Of a stretch of 64,000 nt of DNA, positions 45,300-55,068 are shown in pieces. The stretch comes from Lachnospiraceae bacterium (GTDB taxonomy: Bacteria > Bacillota > Clostridia > Lachnospirales > Lachnospiraceae). The stretch spans positions 227,961-291,960 of the forward strand of contig CAJTDL010000003.1 of NCBI GenBank assembly GCA_910575035.1, written 5' to 3'. The notes beneath the pieces were generated by a model that saw only the letters and a program-made list of their open reading frames with translations, was not told the DNA's origin and ran no database searches. Every line of letters begins with the position of its first letter. Position 1 is the first letter of the stretch. Made by a program: the position numbers and the translations under genes.

Positions 45300-45917
45300 T
45301 CACTGTCCCATGATTTTCATCCACCCTGCGGTATAGAAATCATTTAACTGCTGCAAAAACACTTTTGCGTCTTCAAAGGGCATCCTATGGAGAACCATTT
45401 CAAAAAAGGCGCCTATCATCCCTGTTGCCATAATATGTTCCAGCCTTTTATCAATTTTGGGGGAAGGGGTTCCAAGCTGCTCCAAAACATTATAATAATT
45501 ATGGGTGGCTTCCACCTCGATCTCCACCATGTCATCAATCATGGATGCGTATTTCGTACCCTCGGAGCATTTCAGGATCAGATAAAATTCATCCATGTGC
45601 CCATAGGAAAAGCTGAGCAGCTCATACATACATTCTGACGACATCTTTCCCATCTGCTCCGGCTGCTTTTCCATGGGCAGGCTTTCAAAATACTCATGGG
45701 TCTGCTTATACCGCCCCATCATATATTCATAGGCCGGATCCACCAAAGCTGCAAACAGCTCTTCCTTACTGTCATAATAGCCGTAAAATGCCCCGGTGGT
45801 CACACCTGCCGTTTTAACAATATTCCGCAGGGAGGCAGCCTGGAATCCCTTTTCCATAAATTCCGCTTTGGCCGCCGCATGGATTAGCTCCAATGTGTTT
45901 CTTTCCGGCTCACTCAT
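45300..45917 (-). CDS. TetR-family regulator of the ABC pair
   Basis: 205 residues from ATG 45917. HTH SEPERNTLELIHAAAKAEFMEKGFQAASLRNIVKTAGVTTGAFYGYYDSKEELF (given in part: TTGAFYGYYDSKEELF is the recognition helix end), then a ligand domain. The upstream in-frame start to 45959 would lie within the operator. It is transcribed toward the ABC genes with a 159-bp gap, so it may be co-transcribed with them and autoregulated through 45939-45966. Confidence 0.92.
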   Translation of the reverse strand: MSEPERNTLELIHAAAKAEFMEKGFQAASLRNIVKTAGVTTGAFYGYYDSKEELFAALVDPAYEYMMGRYKQTHEYFESLPMEKQPEQMGKMSSECMYELLSFSYGHMDEFYLILKCSEGTKYASMIDDMVEIEVEATHNYYNVLEQLGTPSPKIDKRLEHIMATGMIGAFFEMVLHRMPFEDAKVFLQQLNDFYTAGWMKIMGQ

Positions 45918-45938
45918 TCTGCCGCACGCCCCTTTCTT

Positions 45939-45966
45939 TGTAACAGTGTTATATAGCACTGTTACA
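45939..45966. promoter_or_regulatory. TetR operator with 10-bp arms
   Basis: TGTAACAGTG (45939-45948) and CACTGTTACA (45957-45966), perfect, with an 8-bp AT-rich spacer. It is 22 bp upstream of the TetR start codon. Confidence 0.8.
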
Positions 45967-46050
45967 GTATAGCCTATGCTGGAGTTTTTGTCAAGGGGAT
46001 AAAATAAATTTCATCTGAATGCCCAAATCCCGTTTTAACTTCTCCTGCAC

Positions 46051-46140
46051 TTATGGGACTGTGTGCAGTGCTGCGGCGATCTCCTTCGCCAGCTTCGGTC
46101 GCTGTTTCGGTTTCAGTTCAAAATTGATATCCATCTGCAT
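46051..46140 (-). pseudogene. N-terminal remnant of a conjugative-element protein
   Basis: ATG 46140 with GGAGGG upstream encodes MQMDINFELKPKQRPKLAKE, then AAALHTVP and a stop. I recall this opening from virulence/accessory proteins of Clostridia integrative conjugative elements, which are much longer. Only 29 codons remain. Tentative. From 46141 to 46560 I see no other gene. Confidence 0.45.
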
Positions 46141-46808
46141 ATGTATGCCCTCCTTCGTTTTGGCAGGTACATGTTCGCTCTGTCTACACAGAATAGCAAG
46201 CAGAAATCCCCAGAATACGGGACAATCATCTGCCGGAATGTTTGTACAGTTTAGAGGCCGGAATCCGCTTGCTATTATCACACACCCGATTTAACATGTA
46301 CATGGCTACACCCTTGAACTGCACATTGAACTGAATTCCACACCGAAGACACCTCCCCAACTTAATGTATTCTCAAACACATTATTTTTTATAATTCTGC
46401 CCATCCTTTTATTCCCTCCAAATCAAGTTTTACGCTTTCTCCAGGGGTAGACTGAGATGTCTTTGAAACGCTCTTTCAAACAAGTGACCCTCGTCCCGGT
46501 TTAGCCATACGCATCCCTTTTCCATATACATCCCTTACGGAATTGCCGTTATGGCGCATGACGCCCCGGTCAGCCCCCAGCCTTTTACAGCTCGGGGCAG
46601 GTCGATAATTGCCTTATCCCGTTTTTCAGCCTTTAGCCCCGCATACTCGCGTGCTTCTTGTTCTGGCCAAAGCAGGCATACACAGCCTTGTACCTTCCCG
46701 TATGGAAGCAGCAAAGCCCATTCTCCACATGGAAATGCCGCGCCGTCTCCGGCGGATCAGCACCACTGTTAAATGCATTGCCTGTTGGTTTTTCTCCATA
46801 ATAGTCCC

Positions 46809-46979
46809 TTACTGCCCAGAAGGCCCGCTGCCGCAGGTTAATACCGTCCAGACACTTACCTCCATTTTTTCCGCTGTCTCCCCGTCCGTGAGGCCGTGCC
46901 AGAAGCCCAAGAGCAGGACTTTTCTCTGCCGCTCTTTCAGGGATAACAGCGCATAGTATAAAGTCTCGTTTTCCACCAT
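46809..46979 (-). pseudogene. sigma-70 region-4 remnant of a conjugative element
   Basis: ATG 46979 opens a 56-codon frame with ETLYYALLSLKERQRKVLLL, then GFWHGLTDGETAEKMEVSVWTV, a sigma region 4 like those of element-encoded sigma factors, then a frameshift and stop. In the next frame about 60 further codons (AVRDYYGEKP, 46630-46850) seem to continue. The sequence is broken, so no functional product is expected. Confidence 0.6.
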
Positions 46980-47129
46980 GCCAAACCGGAAAGTTTTTGA
47001 GAAGAAAGTTAAATATTTTCAATTTTCTCCATCGACAATTTTCGACAATACAGCTTAAAAAGGCCAATCCACACAAGGCAGATTGACCTTTCCGGGCAAG
47101 ATATACTTGCCTTGATGTAAAATAGGGGG

Positions 47130-47813
47130 TCATTTCATTTTACTTTTTTGCATTATATATTTCAGTCCCTTAGAAAAGTAATAGCTTACCCATACAAACA
47201 AAGCTATAACTGCTATATAATCTGCCAGCAAGAAAATCAACAATTCTTCAAAATCGAAAAACACATATTGATTTTGTAAGAACATATAATGCCCGATTTC
47301 CCGCCGTATGAAAGCATACACGGCATACCCGGCAACAAGGGCGGCAGTCCCACGAATCATCCATCTTCCAGCGATAGGGACCTCTTTTACAATCCGCCTT
47401 GCCATCCCCATCATCATTCTCCAATGAATGCCAAGATGAAGTGACATCAATACAAATCCACAATAGGCAGAAACCATATGAATCTCTCTGGCAAAAGCAC
47501 CTCCTGCTTTGATTGACAGAAATGATATTGCATGTTTAGAAAGAATTACTCCGCTATACATGGAGCCAGCCATTGTAAGAAGGATTCCAATAACAAGAAC
47601 CGTCTGCCAGATACGAAACAATGTATATTTCCCTTTGAAAACACCCTGGCTCCATTTCCGGTTTAACATATGGTGAATAACGAAAAGAACAAACATCCCA
47701 ATTCCAAGCCATTCATGGGCTGCTTCACCAATCAGTTCATAGGTCATCAGAAACAGCAGCATGACCGTCATTCCAATATCCACTACTATTTTCAAAATTG
47801 CTTTATGTTTCAT
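47130..47813 (-). CDS. DUF4405 membrane protein
   Basis: 227 residues, five or six transmembrane helices, with conserved histidines in the membrane (FVIHHMLNRKW, IHMVSAYCGFVLMSLHLGIHWRMM), as in DUF4405, a cytochrome-b-like family that may bind heme. Next to a secreted flavodoxin-like lipoprotein on the same strand with 22 bp between them. A membrane electron-transfer role is inference. Confidence 0.85.
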   Translation of the reverse strand: MKHKAILKIVVDIGMTVMLLFLMTYELIGEAAHEWLGIGMFVLFVIHHMLNRKWSQGVFKGKYTLFRIWQTVLVIGILLTMAGSMYSGVILSKHAISFLSIKAGGAFAREIHMVSAYCGFVLMSLHLGIHWRMMMGMARRIVKEVPIAGRWMIRGTAALVAGYAVYAFIRREIGHYMFLQNQYVFFDFEELLIFLLADYIAVIALFVWVSYYFSKGLKYIMQKSKMK

Positions 47814-47835
47814 GCTGCCCGCCTCCTATAGTAAT

Positions 47836-48576
47836 TTACTGAATGAACCCTTTTTTTGTTAGCCATTCGATAATATCAGATTCCGAATCCTGAACCACAT
47901 TGCGTGAAATGGAAAGGCCATCTGTAAGCACATCTGCGTCCGGCTCCATGTCCTTGATCGTGCTGATTGCGTCAGAAAAACCGCTCCCGCCGGATGTAAC
48001 AAAAGGAACCACCGTTTTCCCTGACAAATCGTACTGGTCAAGAAAACTGTACATAATCATCGGCATATCATAATACCAGTTAGGGAATCCAAAAAATATG
48101 ATATCATATTGCCCTATATTCTCCACAGTCCCTGCAATTTCAGGCCGGAAATTCTCTGACTGCTCTTTCTGCGCAATTTCCTCAAGCTCTGAATGATCCA
48201 GCGGATATGGTGTAACCGACTCAATCCGGAAAATATCTGCCCCCATATTTTCTGCAATGATATTAGCAACATACTGGGTATTCCCCAAAACCTCACCGTC
48301 AATAACAACGGTGCTGAGTTCTTCCTCCCTCGACATATTCTCAGGCTCCGTAGTTTCTGGCATAGAAAAATATACAACCAGATTTTTTGCTGTAGAATTA
48401 AAACCCATATTTTCAGAATCCTCCGTTTCGTTTGAAAATGCTGTTTCTATATTTTCCTCCAATTGCTGCTTATCTGATCCGGCAGCAGGATTATTGCTGG
48501 AGGGAGAAGTCCCACAAGCACTGAGCATAACGGCCGCAAGCAGCAGAGATGAACATAAAACAAATATTTTTTTCAC
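47836..48576 (-). CDS. flavodoxin-like lipoprotein
   Basis: About 246 residues from GTG 48576, 7 nt after AGGAGG; the ATG at 48582 is only 1-2 nt from the ribosome site. The signal peptide with lipobox VMLSAC is followed by a flavodoxin fold: NLVVYFSMPETTE, QYDIIFFGFPNWYYDMPMIMYSFLDQYD, and VPFVTSGGSGFSDAI. FMN-binding outside the cell is inferred. Pairs with the DUF4405 protein downstream. Upstream relic of an aldo/keto reductase fits a former redox gene set. Confidence 0.88.
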   Translation of the reverse strand: MKKIFVLCSSLLLAAVMLSACGTSPSSNNPAAGSDKQQLEENIETAFSNETEDSENMGFNSTAKNLVVYFSMPETTEPENMSREEELSTVVIDGEVLGNTQYVANIIAENMGADIFRIESVTPYPLDHSELEEIAQKEQSENFRPEIAGTVENIGQYDIIFFGFPNWYYDMPMIMYSFLDQYDLSGKTVVPFVTSGGSGFSDAISTIKDMEPDADVLTDGLSISRNVVQDSESDIIEWLTKKGFIQ

Positions 48577-48604
48577 TGTCATTCCTCCTAATACCAATCA
48601 TGTT

Positions 48605-48770
48605 TTTCACCCTGGTCAAGGGCACCTATCCGTGCCATTTCATCCTCGGCCAGACTGAAATGGTATAACTCCGTATTTTACCTTCTTCCACAAACTGCTC
48701 CATCGCTTTATACGCCTCCACATCATTCGGATCAGTATGGTGCAAAAGCATTAAATCTGCTTGTGTCAAG
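48605..48770 (-). pseudogene. aldo/keto reductase relic
   Basis: Translates to LTQADLMLLHHTDPNDVEAY, KAMEQFVEEGKIRSYTIS, then after a frameshift SLAEDEMARIGALDQGEKHDW. These are two segments of an aldo/keto reductase (beta-strand with LLLLH, and the C-terminal helix) with the middle about 100 residues missing. The upstream side breaks off at 48770. It would normally sit beside the flavodoxin gene. Confidence 0.7.
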
Positions 48771-48866
48771 TAAGGAACAAAAAAAAATATAGTTTTTTAT
48801 TTATAGACAACGTTTAACTATATATCAAATTCATTAATTTTTTCCAGTTGATTTATTTCTTAATCA

Positions 48867-49859
48867 TTAGTTGGTTGGTAGAGGAAATTGAATTATTTTT
48901 AGCAAAAAATCTCTATATTTTTTTGTCTCTTCCCAGCTAGTTAAAGTTAAAATTTTTTGTAATCCTTTTTGTACTCCTAACAGCCGTTTCAAGATTGAGG
49001 GATAATTTTCACCATCTTCAAAAATATTTTTACATATACTGGCACTAGCAATCAAGGGAACATAAGTCCCAGCAAAAAAATGAATTCCATAAATGTTTTC
49101 TTTATTTGGATATGAGTTTTCCAAATACTTAAAAGCAAAATCTAAAGCAAAAGCATCTGCTTTTAACTCTGCTATTTTACGCTCCATTCCTTGCTTTGGT
49201 TTTCCAATAGTATCACCATAATAGTGATGCCCTATTTCATGACCTATAAGAAAAGCTATAGCCATTTCATATATTTCTCTTGCATATGCTATATATCTAT
49301 CTGTAAAATCATCTTTATATGTATTATCACATATCATCATATATACCTGCACACTATTAAAATCTTCAGTAAATTCTTCATTCATAAAATACCGATTTTT
49401 AGTTGCTTTTAACAACTCGCATAATATAACATTTTCCATACCGACTAATTTTTCATTAAACATAAATAACACCGCAAAGACATCACTTAATAAACATATT
49501 CTTTTCTCAATGTCTTCTCCTATTTCAACATAATATGAACCATCCATATATTGGGGATATGCACTACCAATTACCTCTTTTCTCTCTACATTTGCTATTT
49601 TTATATTTCCCAAAATTGTTGTTAGTTTCTCCTCATTTGTATTCTCTAAAACATATTTTATTATCATGTCAACCACCATATCATTACTATAGCTAACCTC
49701 ATCATTATTCAAGTCTTGAATAATTGAGGCCAGTTCTTCTTCGGATATACCAGATATGGCCTTTCCTTCTTTACAAAGTTGAGCAAATTTCTCCATTTTC
49801 TCACGTTGAACATGTGCCATACTAATTTGAACATTAAAAACCTCATCAGCTTCATTCAT
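48867..49859 (-). CDS. orphan zinc metallopeptidase-like protein
   Basis: 330 residues from ATG 49859 (AAGGAG 9 nt upstream), no signal peptide. The motif IGHEIGHHYYGD places zinc ligands H207 and H211 with E208, and E231 in AELKADAFALDFAF is the probable third ligand, a gluzincin-type layout as in M48-like or phage-linked peptidases. The N-terminal 130 residues resemble no family I know. The gene is clearly more AT-rich than its neighbours, so it was probably acquired. It follows the serine-recombinase operon on the same strand with a 130-bp gap, and may be cargo. Confidence 0.72.
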   Translation of the reverse strand: MNEADEVFNVQISMAHVQREKMEKFAQLCKEGKAISGISEEELASIIQDLNNDEVSYSNDMVVDMIIKYVLENTNEEKLTTILGNIKIANVERKEVIGSAYPQYMDGSYYVEIGEDIEKRICLLSDVFAVLFMFNEKLVGMENVILCELLKATKNRYFMNEEFTEDFNSVQVYMMICDNTYKDDFTDRYIAYAREIYEMAIAFLIGHEIGHHYYGDTIGKPKQGMERKIAELKADAFALDFAFKYLENSYPNKENIYGIHFFAGTYVPLIASASICKNIFEDGENYPSILKRLLGVQKGLQKILTLTSWEETKKYRDFLLKIIQFPLPTN

Positions 49860-49988
49860 AATACACAACTCCTTTTATCATACAATTTATATTCCCTCGA
49901 ATATCTTTTCTGAGCCACAGACAACACTTATCTATGGCTCTTATTTTACCACTACTATACAATAAAGAAAAATACTTTTTCCATATGC

Positions 49989-51554
49989 CTAACCATTCCT
50001 AAAAGGATCATCCACTTTCCAGACAACCTCTATCTCGTCCTCCCTATAGACAATTACCTTCTCAATCAGCAATCTCAGCCTATCCAAATCAAAATTATCT
50101 AATACCGAAATTTCCTGCAAATCCGCATCACAAATTCTGGTATCATCTGATATAATCTGAAGGCTTTCCAGTTCTTCCATTGCGTTCTCTTTTATCTTAT
50201 CTAGTTCTTCCAGCCTTTTCTTGCCTCTTTCGATTTTCCCTATATACCCTTCCCTGCTAAGCGAACCAGCTTTGTACTGCTCATAAAGGGATAATTTTGT
50301 ATTTTTCCATTGCTGCATTTCCCTCTCACTGTCGGCAATTAGTTTCCCAAGGGCTGTTTTTCTTTCCTCTCTGCCGGAATCCTTTCTGACAGCCCTCTGC
50401 CCTATCATTACATCAGCCATGTTCCTCACTTGGCACAGCACCGCATTTTCTAAATCATCCTGCCAGATGCTGGCTTTCTGGCAGGCGTTTTCCCTCTGTT
50501 GGGTACGGCTGTTGCAATAATAACGGTTTCTTGATTTAACCCGAAGCTGCATAACCTTTCCGCAATGCCCACAGATAAAAAAGGAATTTCTTCTTTTCAT
50601 TCTTTTCCCTTTTACGCCGTCATGGGAAACCCTGCTGCTTGCTTTGTCGAACAGTTCCTGTGATACCAAGGGCTCATGGTGGTTATCCACAATAATCCAG
50701 TTTTCCCTCTCTTGTGGGATTATCTTTTTATTGGTGTCAATCCCGCATTTTGTCCGGTTCCATAAAAGACGCCCCAGATACACTTCATCCGTAAGCATAT
50801 CCCTTATAGATGATGCGTTCCACAGCATAACTTTTACATGGGGGTGCCTGTTTCCATAACCGTCATTTTTCTGTATGCGGTACAGGGCCATTGACGGAGT
50901 CCCCTCATCATTGAGCTGTCTGGTGATTTCGGCAAAACTCATCCCGTCTGCCGCCATCTGGAATATCCGTCTCACCACCCATGCCACATTTTCATCCACC
51001 AGCAGCTTGTGTTTATCTTTCGGATCTTTGACATAGCCATAAGGGGCAAATGCTCCGACAAACGCCCCATTCCTTACTCTGGTATCCCTTGCCGAACGGA
51101 CTTTTTTTGACAGGTCGGCGCTGTACATTCCATACACAAGGTTCTTTAATGCAACGCTCATTCCTCCTGTTGCCCCAAATTTATCACTGCTGTCATAACC
51201 GTCATTGACAGAAATAAACCGTATCTGTAAAATCGGGAAAATATATTCAAGGTATCTCCCAACTTCAAGATAGTCCCTGCCAAACCGGGAGAAGTCTTTT
51301 ACAATGACCATGCTTATTTCCCCATTCCGGGCTGCCTCAAGCAATGCCTGAATGCCTGGTCTGTTGAAGTCGGTGCCGGAATATCCGTCATCACAAAACT
51401 CGGTAATGTCATAAGTCTGTCCCTGCATAATCTCCTGAATGTAGCCGTTCAGAAGCTGCCTTTGTGCCGAAATGCTGTTGCTTTCCTCCAATTCCTCTTT
51501 ATCCCTGTCCTCATTTGACAATCGGAGATACATGGCAATTATTGTTTTATCCAT
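49989..51554 (-). CDS. large serine recombinase, third gene of the operon
   Basis: 521 residues, start ATG 51554 after GGGGAGG. N-terminal resolvase domain with S13 in MYLRLSNED and the family R-F-x-R...DFSRFGRD motif, recombinase domain in the middle, zinc ribbon (FFICGHCGKVM ... NACQKAS) and a coiled coil (REEREMQQWKN region) near the C terminus. Overlaps the second recombinase by 8 nt. Integration or excision of mobile DNA. Confidence 0.93.
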   Translation of the reverse strand: MDKTIIAMYLRLSNEDRDKEELEESNSISAQRQLLNGYIQEIMQGQTYDITEFCDDGYSGTDFNRPGIQALLEAARNGEISMVIVKDFSRFGRDYLEVGRYLEYIFPILQIRFISVNDGYDSSDKFGATGGMSVALKNLVYGMYSADLSKKVRSARDTRVRNGAFVGAFAPYGYVKDPKDKHKLLVDENVAWVVRRIFQMAADGMSFAEITRQLNDEGTPSMALYRIQKNDGYGNRHPHVKVMLWNASSIRDMLTDEVYLGRLLWNRTKCGIDTNKKIIPQERENWIIVDNHHEPLVSQELFDKASSRVSHDGVKGKRMKRRNSFFICGHCGKVMQLRVKSRNRYYCNSRTQQRENACQKASIWQDDLENAVLCQVRNMADVMIGQRAVRKDSGREERKTALGKLIADSEREMQQWKNTKLSLYEQYKAGSLSREGYIGKIERGKKRLEELDKIKENAMEELESLQIISDDTRICDADLQEISVLDNFDLDRLRLLIEKVIVYREDEIEVVWKVDDPFRNG

Positions 51555-53235
51555 TGATACCTCCCCTTTCTGCACGCAAATCCAGCAATTCTTTCAGCAC
51601 ATCATCATAAACCAAATGCACTTCCAGTTTTCCATTTTCATATACAATTACCTTTTCTACAAATGCCTCAGCCATTTCTCTGGTAAGTTTCCGCTTGCTG
51701 ATATATTTCTCAATATCCGCTTTCCAGTCAGTGTCAATATGATATTCTTTTGAAAACCTTGTCTGGGCTTTTAACATTTCATCCAGCCTGCAGGCCAGTC
51801 CAGTGATTTTTGCAGCATACTTCTCACTGATCTGCACATACTGTTCCTCATCAATCAGTCCCTCCCTATAATCCTCAAAAATACCAGCCTTAACTTCCGT
51901 TGTCTTTTGCAGTTCCCGCCTTATCCTGTCTGCCTCTTTTCCATATATATCATACTTTTTCATGCTTTCCGTCTTAGAGTTCATTCTCTTTACCAAAGCC
52001 TCTGCATCTATAGACACTTTCATGTGTGCATGGATTGTATCAAATACCGCCCTGTTAACTTCTTCCAGTGATACCTTATGGTTTGTGCATGCCCCATGTG
52101 TATCTGCCAGATATGTCTTACAGCGGTAAAAACTCTTTTGGTGTTTTACCCCTTCTGTTCGGAATCCCATTACTTTACCACAATCCGCACAGACAATCTT
52201 TTTTCCCAGAAGATTAAAACGCGCATGGTTATAACCATTTTTCCCATGCGTGGAATGAAATGCTTTTGTATTTTCCCCCAGCATCTTCTGCGCCCTGTCA
52301 AAATCCTCCCGGCTGACCAAAGGCTCATGGGTATCTTCTATAATAATCCATTCTTCCTTAGGCTGCTTTACCTGTTTCCCATTTACCCTTGCATACCTGT
52401 TGTGGACGCTGACTCCGATATACGCATGATTTGTCAGTATGGCTCTGACCGTAACCGGATTCCATCCTGTATTGAACCCCTCTGGGACTTCGTGGCTGAA
52501 CCGTACCATTTTGTGTGTTTTAGGATTGACTGTTTTCTCCGAAAGTCGTCTTGCAACCTCTTTCAGTGCATTCCCCTCCAAAAACAGACGAAATATCTCC
52601 TGCACAAATCCGCTTACTTCTTCATCAGGATAAAGATGCCTGTCCACGTTGATATATCCATAAGGCACCATCCCGGAAGAATACTCGCCATTCTTCCAAT
52701 ATGCCCGGTGGGCTGTTTTCATCTTCTTTCTCAAATCCTTTACATACATCTCATTCACCATATTTTTTAACGGCATGAGAAGTTCTTCCCCTGATTTGTT
52801 GGAATCATACCCGTCCGTCACTGCAATAAACCTTACATCAAAGAATGGGAACACCCTCTCAATGTAATTGCCTGTCTCCACATAATTCCTGCCAAGCCTT
52901 GACAAATCCTTTACAATAATGCAGTTAATCCGCCCGGCTCTCATATCCTGTATCATTTCCTCAAAGCCCGGCCTCTCAAAATTTGTGCCAGTATAGGAAA
53001 TATCGAAATACTCTTTTTCTGCCACCATATCATCATTGTCTGCCACAAACCCGCGTAAGAGCTCCATCTGCGTTTCAACCGTTGCCCTTTCTTTATTGGC
53101 CTGCGTTTCTTCCGACAGCCTTGCATATAAACCAGCCTTGTAACAGGTTTTCTTTGGGACAGAAGGCATTGAGGCGGTCTGCTGTCCCATGCTGCCTGCA
53201 TTGACATAATCAACTTTCTTTGATTTCCTTGCCAT
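51547..53235 (-). CDS. large serine recombinase, second gene of the operon
   Basis: 562 residues from ATG 53235, with AAGGAGG 10 nt upstream. A longer frame to 53304 would overlap the first gene and has no ribosome site. It has a 30-residue N-terminal extension before the catalytic S41 (LYARLSEE), then DLSRLGRNYVETG, a recombinase domain, zinc ribbon VCADCGKVM ... CTNHK, and coiled coil. Starts 1 nt after the stop of the first recombinase. Confidence 0.93.
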   Translation of the reverse strand: MARKSKKVDYVNAGSMGQQTASMPSVPKKTCYKAGLYARLSEETQANKERATVETQMELLRGFVADNDDMVAEKEYFDISYTGTNFERPGFEEMIQDMRAGRINCIIVKDLSRLGRNYVETGNYIERVFPFFDVRFIAVTDGYDSNKSGEELLMPLKNMVNEMYVKDLRKKMKTAHRAYWKNGEYSSGMVPYGYINVDRHLYPDEEVSGFVQEIFRLFLEGNALKEVARRLSEKTVNPKTHKMVRFSHEVPEGFNTGWNPVTVRAILTNHAYIGVSVHNRYARVNGKQVKQPKEEWIIIEDTHEPLVSREDFDRAQKMLGENTKAFHSTHGKNGYNHARFNLLGKKIVCADCGKVMGFRTEGVKHQKSFYRCKTYLADTHGACTNHKVSLEEVNRAVFDTIHAHMKVSIDAEALVKRMNSKTESMKKYDIYGKEADRIRRELQKTTEVKAGIFEDYREGLIDEEQYVQISEKYAAKITGLACRLDEMLKAQTRFSKEYHIDTDWKADIEKYISKRKLTREMAEAFVEKVIVYENGKLEVHLVYDDVLKELLDLRAERGGING

Positions 53236-53236
53236 A

Positions 53237-54922
53237 TCACACTGCCTCCTTCCACTCAAAATGTATTCTGCCCTGCCCATCATACGATGCCGTGCAGCCC
53301 GCATGATACAGGCTGTTCAATATTTCCTGATAGCAGTCTGAAAAACTGAACACCACTTCTATCTCCTTTTTGTCCTTTACCCATACACAGTCTATCAGCC
53401 CAACCACAACATTCCTTGTCAGGCTGCCGATATTCCGGTGTTCCGCAAAGTAATCAAGCCACTGGTACTTTCCGGTATTGGAATCCAGTATGTCCTTTAT
53501 CTCCTGTTTCATCTTCCTTACGGCATCCTCCGCCAGTGCCCGTTTCTCCGTGTATGCCTCATGCAGCTCCATATAGTCCTCTTTGGAAACAATGCCGTCT
53601 TTCATATCCTCATAGAGCATATTGCGGAGCTCCCTGCAGCGTTTTATTTCTTCCTCTTTCCCCTCAATGCGTTTTTCCAGTTCCTTTATATCCAGTTCCT
53701 GAAAGGGAATGGAAGTGATTTTCCCCATAATCCTCTGCAAATCAAGAACATTATCAATCTGCACCTTTAACAGTTCCAGAACCGCACCCTCCAGCTTATC
53801 CGCCGCTATCCTGTGGCTGCTGCACTCCTTTGTTTCCTTGTTCCGGGAACACACATAATAAAGATATTTCTTTCCCCCGGCGCTCACATTTTTCCGTATC
53901 ATTGCCGCACCACAGTCCGCACATACCACCAGCCCGGACAGCGGGTATACCTCTTTCTGGCTGGGGGAAATTCTTGTATCAAGCCCAAGCAGCCGCTGCA
54001 CAATGGCAAAATCCCTGTCCGATATGACCGGCTCATGGTTCTTCTCTATCCTGATCCAGTCACTTTCCGGCCTCTGTACTGTCTTTTTTACCTTATGGTT
54101 AGGCGTTGTCTGCTTTCCCTGAACGAGATTTCCAATATACACCTCATTTTCAAGGATTCTCCTGACAGTTACGGAACTCCAGACAGCCCTTTCATTGGTC
54201 TTAAAACTTGTACGGTAATTGCTGCCCATGGCATTTTTATATTCCATCGGTGACAATATCCCCAAATCATTCAGCCGTTCCGCTATGGCATCCTGGCTGT
54301 ATCCATGCAGTTTCATTCTGAAAATATCCTTTACCACACCAGCGGCACAGGTATCTATAAGCAGGCTGTTCCGGTCGGTTTCGTCTTTCCTGTAACCATA
54401 TGGTGCAAAGGCGCCGATAAATTCCCCATTCTTCCGTTTCACTTCCAGATGGCTCCGTATCTTAATGGAAATATCCCGGCAGTATGCGTCATTGATTAAG
54501 TTCTTAAATGGGATAATGATTTCATCTGACTGGTCTTTCCCTTCCAGACTGTCGTAATTGTCATTGATTGCAATAAAACGTACCCCCAATGCCGGGAACA
54601 GACGCTCAATGTAACGGCCGGAATCAATGTACTCACGCCCGAACCTTGACAGGTCCTTGACGATGACACAATCCACGATACCCTTTTTGATGTCCTCCAG
54701 CATCATCTGGAATGCCGGGCGCTCAAAATTGGAACCGCTGTAACCGTCGTCCACACGCTCCGACACAATGACAATATCCTCTTTGTCCTTCAGGAAATCC
54801 TTAATGAGATTTTTCTGGTTAGAAATGCTGTTGCTTTCTGCCTTTTTCGCATCTTTGGCGTCGCCATCCTCTTTTGATAACCTCACATAGATGGCGGCAT
54901 GATAGATTTTTTTGGTAATCAT
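53237..54922 (-). CDS. large serine recombinase, first gene of the operon
   Basis: 561 residues, ATG 54922 after AGGAG. S16 in IYVRLSKEDG is the nucleophile; DLSRFGREYIDSG and the zinc ribbon VCADCGAAMIRKN ... CSSHRI are typical of Tn4451/TnpX-like recombinases. Three different recombinases in one coupled unit are not needed for simple integration. They may act in different steps or as a complex; this is inference. Confidence 0.93.
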   Translation of the reverse strand: MITKKIYHAAIYVRLSKEDGDAKDAKKAESNSISNQKNLIKDFLKDKEDIVIVSERVDDGYSGSNFERPAFQMMLEDIKKGIVDCVIVKDLSRFGREYIDSGRYIERLFPALGVRFIAINDNYDSLEGKDQSDEIIIPFKNLINDAYCRDISIKIRSHLEVKRKNGEFIGAFAPYGYRKDETDRNSLLIDTCAAGVVKDIFRMKLHGYSQDAIAERLNDLGILSPMEYKNAMGSNYRTSFKTNERAVWSSVTVRRILENEVYIGNLVQGKQTTPNHKVKKTVQRPESDWIRIEKNHEPVISDRDFAIVQRLLGLDTRISPSQKEVYPLSGLVVCADCGAAMIRKNVSAGGKKYLYYVCSRNKETKECSSHRIAADKLEGAVLELLKVQIDNVLDLQRIMGKITSIPFQELDIKELEKRIEGKEEEIKRCRELRNMLYEDMKDGIVSKEDYMELHEAYTEKRALAEDAVRKMKQEIKDILDSNTGKYQWLDYFAEHRNIGSLTRNVVVGLIDCVWVKDKKEIEVVFSFSDCYQEILNSLYHAGCTASYDGQGRIHFEWKEAV

Positions 54923-55068
54923 ATAAAACCACTCCTTCTATTTTTTAATTATCAGAAGATAACGAAGTAAAATCTTCTATGTAATAGAAAGAGCCGCATT
55001 CAATTTAGTCCTATGGCTATTTTAACACGCCTCTTTCCGTTTGTCCGCTGCTTTTTTAATTTATTTTT

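Noticed and set aside
46633..47133. 166-codon minus-strand frame as an intact gene
   Set aside because: It crosses the sigma-factor relic in a shifted frame; the readable protein similarity is split over two frames, so it is a pseudogene region.
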